Part shown: piece by piece, positions 36,650 to 46,057 of the stretch
Layout of the letters: every line of letters starts with the position of its first letter
Numbering within the stretch: the stretch's first letter is position 1
IMG/VR virus record: IMGVR_UViG_3300013006_001053
Coordinates: 1-60,404 of that record
Reading direction: 5' to 3' (one strand)
Length of the DNA: 60,404 nt
Origin: a virus
Notes under the pieces: model-generated
Told to the model about the DNA's origin: nothing
Database searches by the model: none
The model's input: the letters and a program-made list of their open reading frames with translations, nothing else
Program-made: the position numbers and the translations under genes

Positions 36650-38683
36650 ATGTCAGAAAGCGTATTCTCTTTTCGTCTATCAGAAGAATTTGTAAATAAA
36701 TATCAAAACATTCCAGCACCATTTGGATTCTCAGATGCAGGATCTAACTCGTTGGGAGAGGTAACATTTATTCGTACATATTCTCGTGTCAAAGAAGACG
36801 GGACAAAGGAACGCTGGCACGAAGTATGTCGTCGTGTAATCGAGGGTATGTATTCAGTACAAAAAAATCATGCTAAAGATAATCGCCTACCGTGGAATGA
36901 TAATAAGGCACAGAAGTCTGCTCAAGAAGCCTTTCAAAGAATGTTTGAATTAAAGTGGACTCCACCAGGTCGTGGTCTCTGGGCATTTGGAACTCCTATG
37001 ACTATGGAGAAGCGTAACTCAGCATCCCTTCAAAATTGTGCAATGGTCTCTACTCGTGATATTGATCGTAATGATCCAGGTGCACTTTTTGCTTGGGTAA
37101 TGGATGCATTAATGTTAGGTATTGGTGTAGGGTTTGATACCCTTGGACAAGACAAGCAAATGTCTATTTATGCTCCAACAGAGCCAGCATCTATTTATGA
37201 AATCCCAGATACTCGTGAAGGATGGGTTGAGTCTGTTAGATTACTCATTAACTCATTCCTTCGTGCAAACCAGTCTATCCAAGAGTTTACCTATGACCTT
37301 ATCCGTCCTCTAGGTGCCCCCATTAAGGGCTTTGGCGGGGTAGCAAGCGGTCCAGCACCACTTATTGATCTCCATACACGTATTCGTAATGTAATCGGTT
37401 CTAGAGCAGGAGAAGCCTTTGATAGCCGTGCTATTGTGGATATTGTTAATCTTATTGGTACCTGTGTTGTTTCTGGAAATGTTCGTCGTTCTGCTACCCT
37501 TGCACTTGGCACACCAGAAGATGATGGTTTTATTAATCTTAAGAATCCAGAAGTATTTCCAGAAAGAAATTCATACGATCCAGAAAAACCAGGTTGGGCA
37601 TGGATGAGCAACAACTCTATCTCAGCAACAGTTGGAACCAAGTATGAAGATTATGTAGATTTAATTGCAGACAACGGAGAGCCAGGCTTTATCTGGCTAG
37701 ATGTTGCTCGTAATTATGGCCGCCTTGCCGATGCACCTGATTATAAAGATGCTCGCATTATGGGCTTCAATCCTTGTGCGGAGCAGCCATTAGAATCATA
37801 CGAACTTTGTACACTTGTAGAAGTGCACTTAAATCGTCATGAATCTAAGGAGGACTTCCTCAAGACATTGAAGTTTGCTTATCTTTATGGAAAGACTGTT
37901 ACCCTTATGCCTACACATTGGCAGATAACAAACGGTATCATGCAAAGAAACCGTCGTATTGGTACATCACTTACAGGTATTGCTTCATTTGCAGATACTT
38001 ATGGTTTACCAACAACTCGTGAGTGGATGGATGAAGGATATAATACAATTCGTAAATACGATCATTCATATTCAGAATGGCTTTGTGTTCGTGAATCAGT
38101 TCGTGTAACAACAGTGAAACCATCAGGATCTGTATCACTTCTTTCTGGCGCTACTCCTGGAGTTCACTGGGGTCCTGGTGGAGAGTTCTATCTTCGTGCT
38201 ATTCGTTTTGGAAATACTGATCCAATGCTTCATTTGTTTAAAGCAGCGGGGTATAAAATTGAAGCAGATCTAGTATCAGCAAACACATCCGTAGTATATT
38301 TCCCAGTAGCATCTGGACACAAACGTTCAGAAAAGCAGGTTAGTGTATTTGAAAAAATTGGTTTGGCAGCAACTGCTCAGAAGTATTGGTCAGATAATGG
38401 TGTTTCTGTAACCCTATCTTTTGACAAAGAGAATGAGAAGAAGTTTGTTGCCCCAGCCCTAAATATGTACGAGGGTCAGCTAAAGGCAGTTTCCTTCCTT
38501 CCAATGGGAGATAAGGTTTATCCTCAGCAGCCATATTCAGAAATTACACGAGAAGAATACAACTCATACGTAGGAAAGATTGGCAAGATTGACTGGTCTG
38601 CTATTTATGATGGAGTAGAAAACCTTGAGGCAGCAGGCGAGGCATATTGCAGCACAGATGCTTGTGAGATTAAGTTTTACTAA
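36650..38683 (+). CDS. nrdJ: Class II (B12-dependent) ribonucleoside-triphosphate reductase
   Basis: 677 residues, similar in length to the monomeric Lactobacillus leichmannii RTPR. Key residues visible: C130 in SLQNCAMVS and C387 in ELCTLVE (redox pair), thiyl-radical C376 with N374 and E378 in NPCAEQPLES, TVKPSGSVSLLSGATPGVH substrate loop, and a C-terminal CSTDACEIKFY shuttle pair (C667, C672). Makes dNTPs from NTPs with adenosylcobalamin, independent of oxygen. Own promoter; placed between fibre and head genes. Confidence 0.93.
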   Translation: MSESVFSFRLSEEFVNKYQNIPAPFGFSDAGSNSLGEVTFIRTYSRVKEDGTKERWHEVCRRVIEGMYSVQKNHAKDNRLPWNDNKAQKSAQEAFQRMFELKWTPPGRGLWAFGTPMTMEKRNSASLQNCAMVSTRDIDRNDPGALFAWVMDALMLGIGVGFDTLGQDKQMSIYAPTEPASIYEIPDTREGWVESVRLLINSFLRANQSIQEFTYDLIRPLGAPIKGFGGVASGPAPLIDLHTRIRNVIGSRAGEAFDSRAIVDIVNLIGTCVVSGNVRRSATLALGTPEDDGFINLKNPEVFPERNSYDPEKPGWAWMSNNSISATVGTKYEDYVDLIADNGEPGFIWLDVARNYGRLADAPDYKDARIMGFNPCAEQPLESYELCTLVEVHLNRHESKEDFLKTLKFAYLYGKTVTLMPTHWQITNGIMQRNRRIGTSLTGIASFADTYGLPTTREWMDEGYNTIRKYDHSYSEWLCVRESVRVTTVKPSGSVSLLSGATPGVHWGPGGEFYLRAIRFGNTDPMLHLFKAAGYKIEADLVSANTSVVYFPVASGHKRSEKQVSVFEKIGLAATAQKYWSDNGVSVTLSFDKENEKKFVAPALNMYEGQLKAVSFLPMGDKVYPQQPYSEITREEYNSYVGKIGKIDWSAIYDGVENLEAAGEAYCSTDACEIKFY

Positions 38684-38722
38684 AATATTGGCTATTTAAC
38701 TTCTCACTTAACAGGAATATGG

Positions 38723-38728
38723 TATACT
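38723..38728 (+). promoter_or_regulatory. Late-type extended -10
   Basis: TGGTATACT, 7 bases before ATG 38736. Confidence 0.6.
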
Positions 38729-38735
38729 GATGGTT

Positions 38736-39131
38736 ATGGATTCTTTAATCAACCCCGAAACTGGCGAACCAATTGTCAAAAATGTACGTAGACAGGTTAT
38801 AGAAAAAAAGTATAACTGGGGTCTATATGTATATAAAAAAGCAACTGGAAAATGGTTTACTGACGGAGAAGGCAATGTACTCAATATTGAGGCAATGCGT
38901 AACGACGTAGCCAAAATTGCAGAACTTAAAGCAGCAGCAAAGCATTATGGAGATGAAGGCGATGGAGAAGCAGTATTTGTTCCTGGCCTTACTCGCATTT
39001 CAGATGAAGAGCACTCGGAACAAATGGATCGCATGAAGTCTGGTTTGATTCCATCTATGAACGATTTAGGTGCATGGCATGCAGCCCAGCAAACTCTTAA
39101 TAAAGCAGGAAAGGGTGCATTTGATGAGTAA
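38736..39131 (+). CDS. Portal-adjacent conserved protein, 131 aa
   Basis: MDSLINPETGEPIVKNVRRQ, YNWGLYVYKKATGKWFTDGE, PSMNDLGAWHAAQQTL. This family sits directly before the portal in several actinophages; role unknown (packaging or head). Start chosen by the leaderless distance; an ATG two codons earlier touches the -10. Confidence 0.65.
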   Translation: MDSLINPETGEPIVKNVRRQVIEKKYNWGLYVYKKATGKWFTDGEGNVLNIEAMRNDVAKIAELKAAAKHYGDEGDGEAVFVPGLTRISDEEHSEQMDRMKSGLIPSMNDLGAWHAAQQTLNKAGKGAFDE

Positions 39132-40758
39132 CAGCGATTACCTAGAAGCAAGACTTGGAACAACAGATAAACCTGAAAGCCAATTTAAAAACAGCGATCC
39201 ATTTAATAAATCTTGGGATGAATTAAAAAATCTTGGGGGACTTGAAGATAACTTTAAACGTCGTATTACAAGACAAGTAAATAAAGCAATAACACAAGAA
39301 GGCTATCTTGCCACCAATGGTAATATTGATCTACTTAGTGATTCATATTTAAGTTCAGCAAATGCAGATCCAAAGGGAAAAGAAGACTCGGGTTCAAAGG
39401 CAATTAATCCTGGTTTGGTTTATCGCAATGGTTATGGTTTGTTCGATGTAATTACTCCACCTTATAACATGTATGAACTTGCTAATTTTTATGATACTTC
39501 TTTTGCTAACCACGCTGCTATTGATGCAAAGGTAGAAAATGTTGTGGGTCTTGGTTACCGTTTTGATGTAACAGATCGAACAATGATGAGCCTTGAGAAT
39601 AATGCAGATAAAGGTGCAACACTTCGTGCTAGAAATAGAATTGAAAGAGCAAAGTTAGAACTTCGTGATTGGCTGGAATCATTAAATGATGATGATAGTT
39701 TTACACGCACAATGGAAAAGATATACACAGATCTTCAGGCAACTGGAAATGGGTATATGGAAGTTGGTAGAACCGTAAGTGGAGAAATTGGATATGTTGG
39801 ACATATTCCTTCTACCACAATGCGTGTCCGCAGAATTCGTGATGGCTATGTTCAAATTATTGGACCAAAGGTTGTTTACTTCCGTAATTTTAGTGCTACA
39901 AATAGAAACCCTCTAACTGCAGATAATCGTCCAAATGAAATTATTCACTTTAAAGATTATTCACCTTTAAATACATACTATGGTGTTCCAGATATTATTG
40001 CAGCCCTTCCTTCACTTATTGGTGATCAACTTGCCTCTCAGTACAACATTGACTATTTTGAAAATAAAGCGGTACCAAGATACGTAATTACTCTCAAGGG
40101 CGCAAAGCTATCTGCAGATGCCGAAGATAAAATGTTCCGATTCCTACAAACAGGTTTGAAGTCACAGTCTCACAGAACTCTCTATATTCCACTTCCTGGA
40201 GATACTGATAATTCTAAGGTTGAGTTTGAAATGAAACCAATTGAAAATGGCATTCAGGATGGATCGTTTAAAGAATACCGCAAGCAAAATCGTGATGATA
40301 TTTTAATTGCTCATCAAGTTCCAATTTCTAAACTTGGTGGCTCAGACTCTAGTGCTATTGCAGCAGCCCTTGCTCAAGATCGCACATTTAAAGAACAGGT
40401 TTCACGTCCAGAACAGCAGCATCTTGAAAAAGTAATCAGCAAACTTATCAAAGAAAGAACAGACATTCTTCAGTTTAAGTTTAATGAACTTACTCTTACA
40501 GATGAAATTGCACAGTCTCAAATTCTTGAGCGCTATGTCAAAAACCAGATCATGCTACCTAACGAAGCCCGTGAGATCCTTGATCTTCCACAGGCAGACC
40601 ATGGAGATGAGCCACTTGAACTTAGCCCAAGGCAGGCAGCAGATTCAAGAGCAAATGGTAATCGCTCTAGAGATGCAGAAAGAACAAACAACCAGTCTGA
40701 CGGATCTGCAACAGTTGCTGGTCGAAATCCAAAGGGTGAAGGTAGAGCATCTCAATAA
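39124..40758 (+). CDS. Portal protein
   Basis: 544 residues from ATG inside the upstream stop region (ATGAGTAA). PTTMRVRRIRDGYVQI-type core, IIHFKDYSPLNTYYGVPDII, DDILIAHQVPISKLGGSDSS are HK97-type portal signatures (PF04860). Forms the dodecameric DNA gate of the capsid. Confidence 0.88.
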   Translation: MSNSDYLEARLGTTDKPESQFKNSDPFNKSWDELKNLGGLEDNFKRRITRQVNKAITQEGYLATNGNIDLLSDSYLSSANADPKGKEDSGSKAINPGLVYRNGYGLFDVITPPYNMYELANFYDTSFANHAAIDAKVENVVGLGYRFDVTDRTMMSLENNADKGATLRARNRIERAKLELRDWLESLNDDDSFTRTMEKIYTDLQATGNGYMEVGRTVSGEIGYVGHIPSTTMRVRRIRDGYVQIIGPKVVYFRNFSATNRNPLTADNRPNEIIHFKDYSPLNTYYGVPDIIAALPSLIGDQLASQYNIDYFENKAVPRYVITLKGAKLSADAEDKMFRFLQTGLKSQSHRTLYIPLPGDTDNSKVEFEMKPIENGIQDGSFKEYRKQNRDDILIAHQVPISKLGGSDSSAIAAALAQDRTFKEQVSRPEQQHLEKVISKLIKERTDILQFKFNELTLTDEIAQSQILERYVKNQIMLPNEAREILDLPQADHGDEPLELSPRQAADSRANGNRSRDAERTNNQSDGSATVAGRNPKGEGRASQ

Positions 40759-40783
40759 TTGAGAAATCTACAAAAACATTTGG

Positions 40784-40789
40784 TATAAT
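40784..40789 (+). promoter_or_regulatory. Late-type extended -10
   Basis: TGGTATAAT, 10 bases before ATG 40800. Confidence 0.6.
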
Positions 40790-40799
40790 GGAATACACT

Positions 40800-42113
40800 A
40801 TGAACACAAATAAAGCTTTTTGGACCACTGACGGTGACAATGTTCGCCTATCAATGCCTTTTGGTAAAGTCGACATTGAGAAGAGAATTGTTTCTGGTTT
40901 TGCATCTTTGGATAATGTTGATAAGCAATTTGATATTGTTACAACTGAAGCATCTATGAGTGCTTTTGCAAAATTCCGTGGCAACATTCGTGAGATGCAC
41001 CAACCATCAGCAGTTGGTAAAATGATTTCATTTAAAGAAGAAAAATATTTTGATCCAGAATCAAAGAAGTTTTATAAGGGCATTTATGTTTCTACATACA
41101 TCTCTAAGGGCGCAAACGATGCTTGGGAAAAAGTTCTAGATGGAACCTACACTGGTTTTTCTATCGGGGGACGAATGAACAAGTGGGATGATGCATACAA
41201 TGAAGAACTTGATAAATCAATTAGAATTATTAAAGACTACGACCTAATTGAGTTAAGTCTTGTAGATTCACCAGCGAATCAGTTTGCAAGTATTATGTCA
41301 GTTGAAAAAGTTGACGGGGTAAATATAATTAAAGGCGAAATAGCAAATACCGTTGTAGAGAATGTATTCTACGATGAAGAAACAGGAATTGTACTTACAT
41401 CTGATGAAGAAACATATCTCAGTCCAGTAAGTGGTAACGAAATGAAAAACATTGGTTTTGTAGAAAAAAATGACTCAGATAAAGCAGATATGATAAAGTT
41501 CTTAGTTGATAGTGCTAAAGGCATTAATACTTCTAAGATTAACAAGGAGGTAAGCCCTATGTCAGAAGATACAGCAGTTCTCGATGCTCCAGTAGTGGAA
41601 GAGACACAAGAAGTATCAGTAGCGATCACTCCAGAGGCACAACCAACAGAAACAGTAGAAGCAGTTCTAGAAGCAGAGGCACCAGTTGCTGAAGCAGAAA
41701 AGTCTGATTCAATTGTAGAAGATAGTGCTACATCTTCAGTAGAAGATGCAATTCAGAATCCAGAAGCACCAGCAGCAGAAGATGCTGCAAAGGCTGATGA
41801 AGTAATCGCAAATGCAATTACTGAAATTAAGGATTCTGTTACTAATGCCTTTGGCGATCTAACAGCAACACTTAAGTCACTTAGTGATGAAGTTGCTAAT
41901 ATAAAGAAGTCTCTTGATGCCACAACAACTGATGTGAATCAGATCAAGGGTACTTTTAATGAAATTGGAAAGAGAGTTGATTCCGTAGAAAAGGACACCG
42001 CTTTCCGCAAGTCTGGCGATCTAGGCGAGATCGTGCAGGAATTGGATTCAACTCCAGTTCAAAAATCCCTATGGGGCGGACGTTTCCTCAAATTCTCCGA
42101 CCTATACAACTAA
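40800..42113 (+). CDS. Prohead protease fused to scaffold
   Basis: 437 residues. Residues 1-170 are XkdF-type protease: MPFGKVDIEKRIVSGFASLD, GNIREMHQP (His), GFSIGGRM and LIELSLVDSPANQFA. Residues ~250-437 are an acidic Ala/Glu segment and coiled coil (LTATLKSLSDEVANIKKSLD) ending in a capsid-binding-like basic tail. Confidence 0.85.
   Translation: MNTNKAFWTTDGDNVRLSMPFGKVDIEKRIVSGFASLDNVDKQFDIVTTEASMSAFAKFRGNIREMHQPSAVGKMISFKEEKYFDPESKKFYKGIYVSTYISKGANDAWEKVLDGTYTGFSIGGRMNKWDDAYNEELDKSIRIIKDYDLIELSLVDSPANQFASIMSVEKVDGVNIIKGEIANTVVENVFYDEETGIVLTSDEETYLSPVSGNEMKNIGFVEKNDSDKADMIKFLVDSAKGINTSKINKEVSPMSEDTAVLDAPVVEETQEVSVAITPEAQPTETVEAVLEAEAPVAEAEKSDSIVEDSATSSVEDAIQNPEAPAAEDAAKADEVIANAITEIKDSVTNAFGDLTATLKSLSDEVANIKKSLDATTTDVNQIKGTFNEIGKRVDSVEKDTAFRKSGDLGEIVQELDSTPVQKSLWGGRFLKFSDLYN
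41559..42113 (+). CDS. Internal-start scaffolding protein
   Basis: In-frame ATG at codon 254 of the protease gene, preceded by AAGGAGG with 8-base spacing, the strongest ribosome site nearby. Would give a 184-residue free scaffold (MSEDTAVLDAPVVEETQ...), as lambda Nu3 within gene C. Confidence 0.7.
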   Translation: MSEDTAVLDAPVVEETQEVSVAITPEAQPTETVEAVLEAEAPVAEAEKSDSIVEDSATSSVEDAIQNPEAPAAEDAAKADEVIANAITEIKDSVTNAFGDLTATLKSLSDEVANIKKSLDATTTDVNQIKGTFNEIGKRVDSVEKDTAFRKSGDLGEIVQELDSTPVQKSLWGGRFLKFSDLYN

Positions 42114-42140
42114 CATAAAAATCACTAGGAGGTGAACAAT

Positions 42141-43259
42141 ATGTCAGAAGATATCGTAAAAAACTATCCAGGAACTACCCTTGGCCACGGCCATGACGGA
42201 ACAGGTGCAGTAGCATCTGGTTCTACAGGAGCCGCAGCAACCATCGTAAGTGGTCGTGACGGCGTTCTAGGTAACATTACTGGAGCAAATTACGGAACAT
42301 CAGGTGCCAACGCGGTTAGCCCGTCTGGTACTGCAGGTGGTATCCTATTGCCTGAACAAGCACGTCGCTTCATTGATTATGTGTGGGATGCTACAGTTCT
42401 CGCTAAAGATGGACGTAGAGTTACAATGCGAGCAAATACAATGGAACTTGAAAAAGTCAACGTTGGTGAGCGTGTAATTCGTGCAGCAGCACAAGCAGAC
42501 CCTACATTTACAAATGCAGGCGCTACTTTCTCAAAGGTTGAATTGACTACAAAGAAGATTCGTCTGGACTGGGAAGTATCAACAGAAGCACTAGAAGATA
42601 ACGTAGAAGGCGGCGCTCTTGAAGACCACCTAGTACGTTTGATGACAAGCGCTTTTGCTAACGACATTGAAGATCTTGCAATTAATGGTCTAGGTTCAGG
42701 CAACAATGCTTTCCTTAACATTATGGAAGGTTTTGTTAACAGAGCACAAACAGACGGCAGCGCACACGAGTCATTCGTAACTGTTGCTGACAATGCATGG
42801 ACAACAGAAGTAATGCAAAACATTATTCTCGCAATGCCACGCAAGTACCGTGCAATCAAGAACAACCTTAAGTTCTATGCAGGCACAGACGCATTCCAGG
42901 GTATCATTAAGAACAATGGTACATTGGCTGATGCAATCGCAGAAGCATTTGCTGGCAAGCCAGCAGGTACACCTGCAAATCGTCAAGCATACCTTGATGG
43001 CGGAGCGCAGACATTTGGTGGAGCACGTACAACTCGTGTTCTCGGTGTTGAAGTTCAGGAAGTTCCTTACTACCCTGCAGGCTATGTCGACTTGACATTC
43101 CCACAGAACCGTGTATGGGGATTCCAACGTGATATCACTGTAAACCGTTTCTACCAGCCAAAGAAGGACACAATTGAGTACACAGTATTCGTCCGCTTCG
43201 GTATTCAATGGGAAGAACTTGACGCAGTTGCATACGCAACAGCAGCAAACAACTCATAA
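42141..43259 (+). CDS. Major capsid protein (HK97 fold)
   Basis: 372 residues from ATG with AGGAGG 8 bases upstream. After a Gly/Ser-rich head (GHGHDGTGAVASGSTGAAAT), GGILLPEQARRFIDYVWDAT starts the HK97-like domain; LAINGLGSGNNAFLNIMEGF and RVWGFQRDITVNRFYQPKKD follow. Builds the icosahedral shell; processed or assembled with the upstream protease/scaffold. Confidence 0.9.
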   Translation: MSEDIVKNYPGTTLGHGHDGTGAVASGSTGAAATIVSGRDGVLGNITGANYGTSGANAVSPSGTAGGILLPEQARRFIDYVWDATVLAKDGRRVTMRANTMELEKVNVGERVIRAAAQADPTFTNAGATFSKVELTTKKIRLDWEVSTEALEDNVEGGALEDHLVRLMTSAFANDIEDLAINGLGSGNNAFLNIMEGFVNRAQTDGSAHESFVTVADNAWTTEVMQNIILAMPRKYRAIKNNLKFYAGTDAFQGIIKNNGTLADAIAEAFAGKPAGTPANRQAYLDGGAQTFGGARTTRVLGVEVQEVPYYPAGYVDLTFPQNRVWGFQRDITVNRFYQPKKDTIEYTVFVRFGIQWEELDAVAYATAANNS

Positions 43260-43279
43260 TCGCTAAAACGATTGACTTG

Positions 43280-43303
43280 GGGAACGGTGTAAAAGCCGTT
43301 CCC
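43280..43303 (+). terminator. GGGAACGG/CCGTTCCC hairpin
   Basis: Perfect 8-bp stem, 8-base loop, 20 bases after the capsid stop; no U tract, so it may attenuate or stabilise the capsid mRNA. Confidence 0.6.
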
Positions 43304-43328
43304 TTCAGTCATTTATAGGGAGAATAAA

Positions 43329-43565
43329 ATGTCTTATCCAGGTGAACCAATAGACCATAGCCATAATGGTGAGGGAGCAATTGTTACATTAGGAAACCCA
43401 GGTGTTATTATTATGGGATCTAGCGGTCTACAAGTTAATACCATGGGAACTTCAGGAGCAACTCTTGGAGAAACTTCTGGACCAAATGCTGTAAATCCAT
43501 CAGGAACACCAAACGGAATTCGTTTACCAATGCAAAATAATTTTGGCAGAGGAAGACGACGCTAA
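43329..43565 (+). CDS. Capsid-N-terminus-like small protein, 78 aa
   Basis: MSYPGEPIDHSHNGEGAIVT ... GTSGATLGETSGPNAVNPSG then GIRLPMQ and GRGRRR. Aligns with the first ~75 residues of the major capsid protein (GHGHDGTGAV; GTSGANAVSPSGTAGGILLP), without the HK97 domain. Perhaps a decoration or assembly factor. GGGAG ribosome site. Confidence 0.75.
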   Translation: MSYPGEPIDHSHNGEGAIVTLGNPGVIIMGSSGLQVNTMGTSGATLGETSGPNAVNPSGTPNGIRLPMQNNFGRGRRR

Positions 43566-43571
43566 TTCTGG

Positions 43572-43577
43572 TATAAT
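43572..43577 (+). promoter_or_regulatory. Late-type extended -10
   Basis: TGGTATAAT, with AGGAGG before ATG 43594. Confidence 0.55.
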
Positions 43578-43593
43578 GACATAGGAGGAACTA

Positions 43594-43941
43594 ATGTCTA
43601 TTATTGAAGATTTGTCTAAAAAGACTGTTATGGAAATAAAGTCTTATGCAAAAAATAACAAGATTGACCTTCTTGGCGCAACAACAAAGCTGCATATGCT
43701 TGAGATAATTGCTAGTTGGACCCCAAGAGAAGATACAATAGAGTCTAAAAAGGTTGAAAAAAAAGCAGAAGAAAAGGTAGCACTATTTTCTGAAAGAAAC
43801 ATATACTGGAATGAAGTCGGAGAAGTTGTAAGAGGATATAATATTGTAACCAAGGAGGTTTCTGAAAAATGGCTTACTCACGAGAAGGTTCGTATAGCGA
43901 CACCTCAAGAAGTAGCAAGGCACTACGGTAAACAAATATGA
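43594..43941 (+). CDS. SAP/Rho-N-like head protein, 115 aa
   Basis: VMEIKSYAKNNKIDLLGATT then KLHMLEIIAS is a helix-turn-helix of the SAP/Rho N-terminal type, found in phage head-tail proteins. Charged linker and C-terminal beta part (NEVGEVVRGYNIVTKEV). ATGA overlap with the next gene. Confidence 0.6.
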   Translation: MSIIEDLSKKTVMEIKSYAKNNKIDLLGATTKLHMLEIIASWTPREDTIESKKVEKKAEEKVALFSERNIYWNEVGEVVRGYNIVTKEVSEKWLTHEKVRIATPQEVARHYGKQI

Positions 43942-44930
43942 TAGTTCTCAGACTGCCTCCATATCCAATTAATATCACATACGATGTTCCTTTGGCAAGT
44001 ACCAATTATTTAGTTACTATTGAAAACTCTACAAGAACAGTAAGAACGTCTCAGGTAATTACGTCTAGCGCAGGCAAAAAGGTCACTCTTTCCCTTGCTG
44101 GTGATTTGATCAAATATGACCATGATTACTCTGTTCAAATTTATAAAATTAATAACAATGCAGATTCAGAACAAAATATTGTTGTTCAAGATATGCTTAC
44201 TATTATACGACCATACGTCAATCCAAATACGCTAGGAGTAACTGCAACAGAGATTGCAGAAGCAACACGTAACGAAAGTATTGCCAGAGCAATAGTAGAC
44301 TCATTAACCACTCGTGGGTTTACGTTTGAAAGAAAGATTCTTGAGGTTGTTGGTCAGGGAACAGACTATATTCCTGTCTGGGGAACAATCTATAAAATTA
44401 ATCAAGTATTTGAAAATGGCAAAATTGTATATGACATTAACAATACAACAACTGGTCCTGCTCTAGATGGATTTCACTATGAGGTTACAAAAGACAGAAC
44501 TGCTATTGTAAAGGTTCCTACAGATTCATCTTATTATGATTCAAAGGATCGCTCAGAAAGAAAACCTCTTAAGTACAGAGATGCAGGCTCAGACTCATTT
44601 TATACCTATGCTCCATATGAAAATTATGACAACATGTGGAGTAATACAAAAAATACAGCAGTTGCATTTCCTGAAGGGTTTGATTATATAATTGACTATG
44701 ACTCTGGATATAAAGTTATTCCAAATGATATACAAGATGCTATGACAATGATAATTGATGATCTTAAATGCGGAAGAATGGATCACTACAAGTCCTACGT
44801 TAGCGAATACGAAACAGATCAGTTTAAAATAAAATATGATTCATCTAAATTTGCTGGCACTGGTAATATCATGGTTGACATTATTCTTGACAAGTACACA
44901 ACAAACTTTCGTACTCCAGGGATGCTGTGA
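43938..44930 (+). CDS. Head-tail connector/adaptor
   Basis: 330 residues. N-terminal Ig-like domain (VTIENSTRTVRTSQVITSSA ... DYSVQIYKI), then helical connector with ATEIAEATRNESIARAIVDS and AMTMIIDDLKCGRMDHYKSY. Order after the capsid supports an adaptor role (gp6/gp15-like). Confidence 0.65.
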   Translation: MIVLRLPPYPINITYDVPLASTNYLVTIENSTRTVRTSQVITSSAGKKVTLSLAGDLIKYDHDYSVQIYKINNNADSEQNIVVQDMLTIIRPYVNPNTLGVTATEIAEATRNESIARAIVDSLTTRGFTFERKILEVVGQGTDYIPVWGTIYKINQVFENGKIVYDINNTTTGPALDGFHYEVTKDRTAIVKVPTDSSYYDSKDRSERKPLKYRDAGSDSFYTYAPYENYDNMWSNTKNTAVAFPEGFDYIIDYDSGYKVIPNDIQDAMTMIIDDLKCGRMDHYKSYVSEYETDQFKIKYDSSKFAGTGNIMVDIILDKYTTNFRTPGML

Positions 44931-45376
44931 TGAATTGTGATACAACAGACTTTATGTACCCCATGCTTGCCGATGTTTATTATCCAATAATTACACAAAG
45001 CGAATATGGCAAAGCCATTAAAGAATGGATCTTTGATAGAACAATTACATGCAATGCACAATCTGTAAATCAAAAAGCAAATGAAGACACTTCTCCAGCA
45101 GTGTTTTTAGTTTCTGAAGGCAAACTTATTGCAAGATCAAAATCAGACATAAGAACATCTTCAAAAAATGAAAATAACAACATTACTAATATTCTTATAA
45201 CAAATATTAGGCTTCCAGGAGATAACCTAGTTTATAGAGAAACAGCAGGGCCAAGAAGCGGAAGAGGCACAATATTTGAAATTGCAACTGTTGAGCCTTT
45301 TGTTGGAGGGCTTCAGAGCATTGAATACTACCACATGGTATTGCGTAGATCTGAAAATCAGACAGTGGGCGAATAA
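44930..45376 (+). CDS. Head closure (stopper)-like protein
   Basis: 148 residues; TGATG overlap with the adaptor. ADVYYPIITQSEYGKAIKEW near the start, GRGTIFEIATVEPFVGGLQS then YYHMVLRRSE at the end, the beta-barrel layout of stopper proteins. Assigned mainly by position. Confidence 0.6.
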   Translation: MNCDTTDFMYPMLADVYYPIITQSEYGKAIKEWIFDRTITCNAQSVNQKANEDTSPAVFLVSEGKLIARSKSDIRTSSKNENNNITNILITNIRLPGDNLVYRETAGPRSGRGTIFEIATVEPFVGGLQSIEYYHMVLRRSENQTVGE

Positions 45377-46053
45377 TGAATATTGTTATGAATACTAAAC
45401 ACCTTGAAAAAATTATAGGCAATGCTATTGACTATTCTTTTGGATTTTTAGACGGGGCACAAAAGGGCAAAAATATATTTTTAAAAAACCTTGGAAACAG
45501 TGTTATTGGAATACTAAAAGACTATATAGATGTTGAGGCAAGGTCTAATCCTAAAGCACTTCATCACATATATGAATGGTATCAAGTCGGTAGTCCTAAA
45601 GCAAGGCTGTATGATTTTACATATACCGTTAGCAATGTTGGTCTTTCTTTTAAGTCAAGTTTTAAGCAATCAAAAAGTTTACCATCAGGTTCATCGGTAC
45701 CCTTTGAAAATAAAGCAAAGATTATGGAGAATGGAACTCCAGTAACGATATCTCCAGTAAGATCAGAGGTACTTGTTTTTGAAGCAAATGGGCAGACAGT
45801 CTTTACAAAAAAAGATATAGATATTCAAAATCCTGGAGGAACAGAGGTTCAGGGTTCATTTGAAAAAGTAGCAGACGAATTTTTTAGAGTATATTTTAAG
45901 CAATCATTTTTAAAATCTTCTGGACTATATTCTTACATAAAGAAACCAGTTATATACAAAACTAACTTTAAAACTGGTACGAGGGTAGGAAGATCTTCTG
46001 GAATTGAAACGGGATTTAAATGGATTGCAAACGCACATATTGGGGTAGAATAA
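45376..46053 (+). CDS. HK97 gp10-like neck protein
   Basis: 225 residues; TAATG-coupled. Helix at the start, then HIYEWYQVGSPKARLYDFTY, a typical HK97-gp10 segment; basic C-terminus FKTGTRVGRSSG. Confidence 0.6.
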   Translation: MNIVMNTKHLEKIIGNAIDYSFGFLDGAQKGKNIFLKNLGNSVIGILKDYIDVEARSNPKALHHIYEWYQVGSPKARLYDFTYTVSNVGLSFKSSFKQSKSLPSGSSVPFENKAKIMENGTPVTISPVRSEVLVFEANGQTVFTKKDIDIQNPGGTEVQGSFEKVADEFFRVYFKQSFLKSSGLYSYIKKPVIYKTNFKTGTRVGRSSGIETGFKWIANAHIGVE

Positions 46054-46057
46054 GACT

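Noticed and set aside
36575-36650. Cobalamin riboswitch before nrdJ
   Set aside because: Leader is about 50 bases with a single hairpin; too short, and no B12-box sequence seen.
36437-40758. Terminase genes near the portal
   Set aside because: No Walker A/B or nuclease motifs in any gene here; the 131-residue protein is not recognisably a small terminase. They must lie outside the window.
42377-42865. Minus-strand open frame opposite the capsid gene
   Set aside because: Opposite a clearly coding HK97 capsid; no promoter, no start signal.
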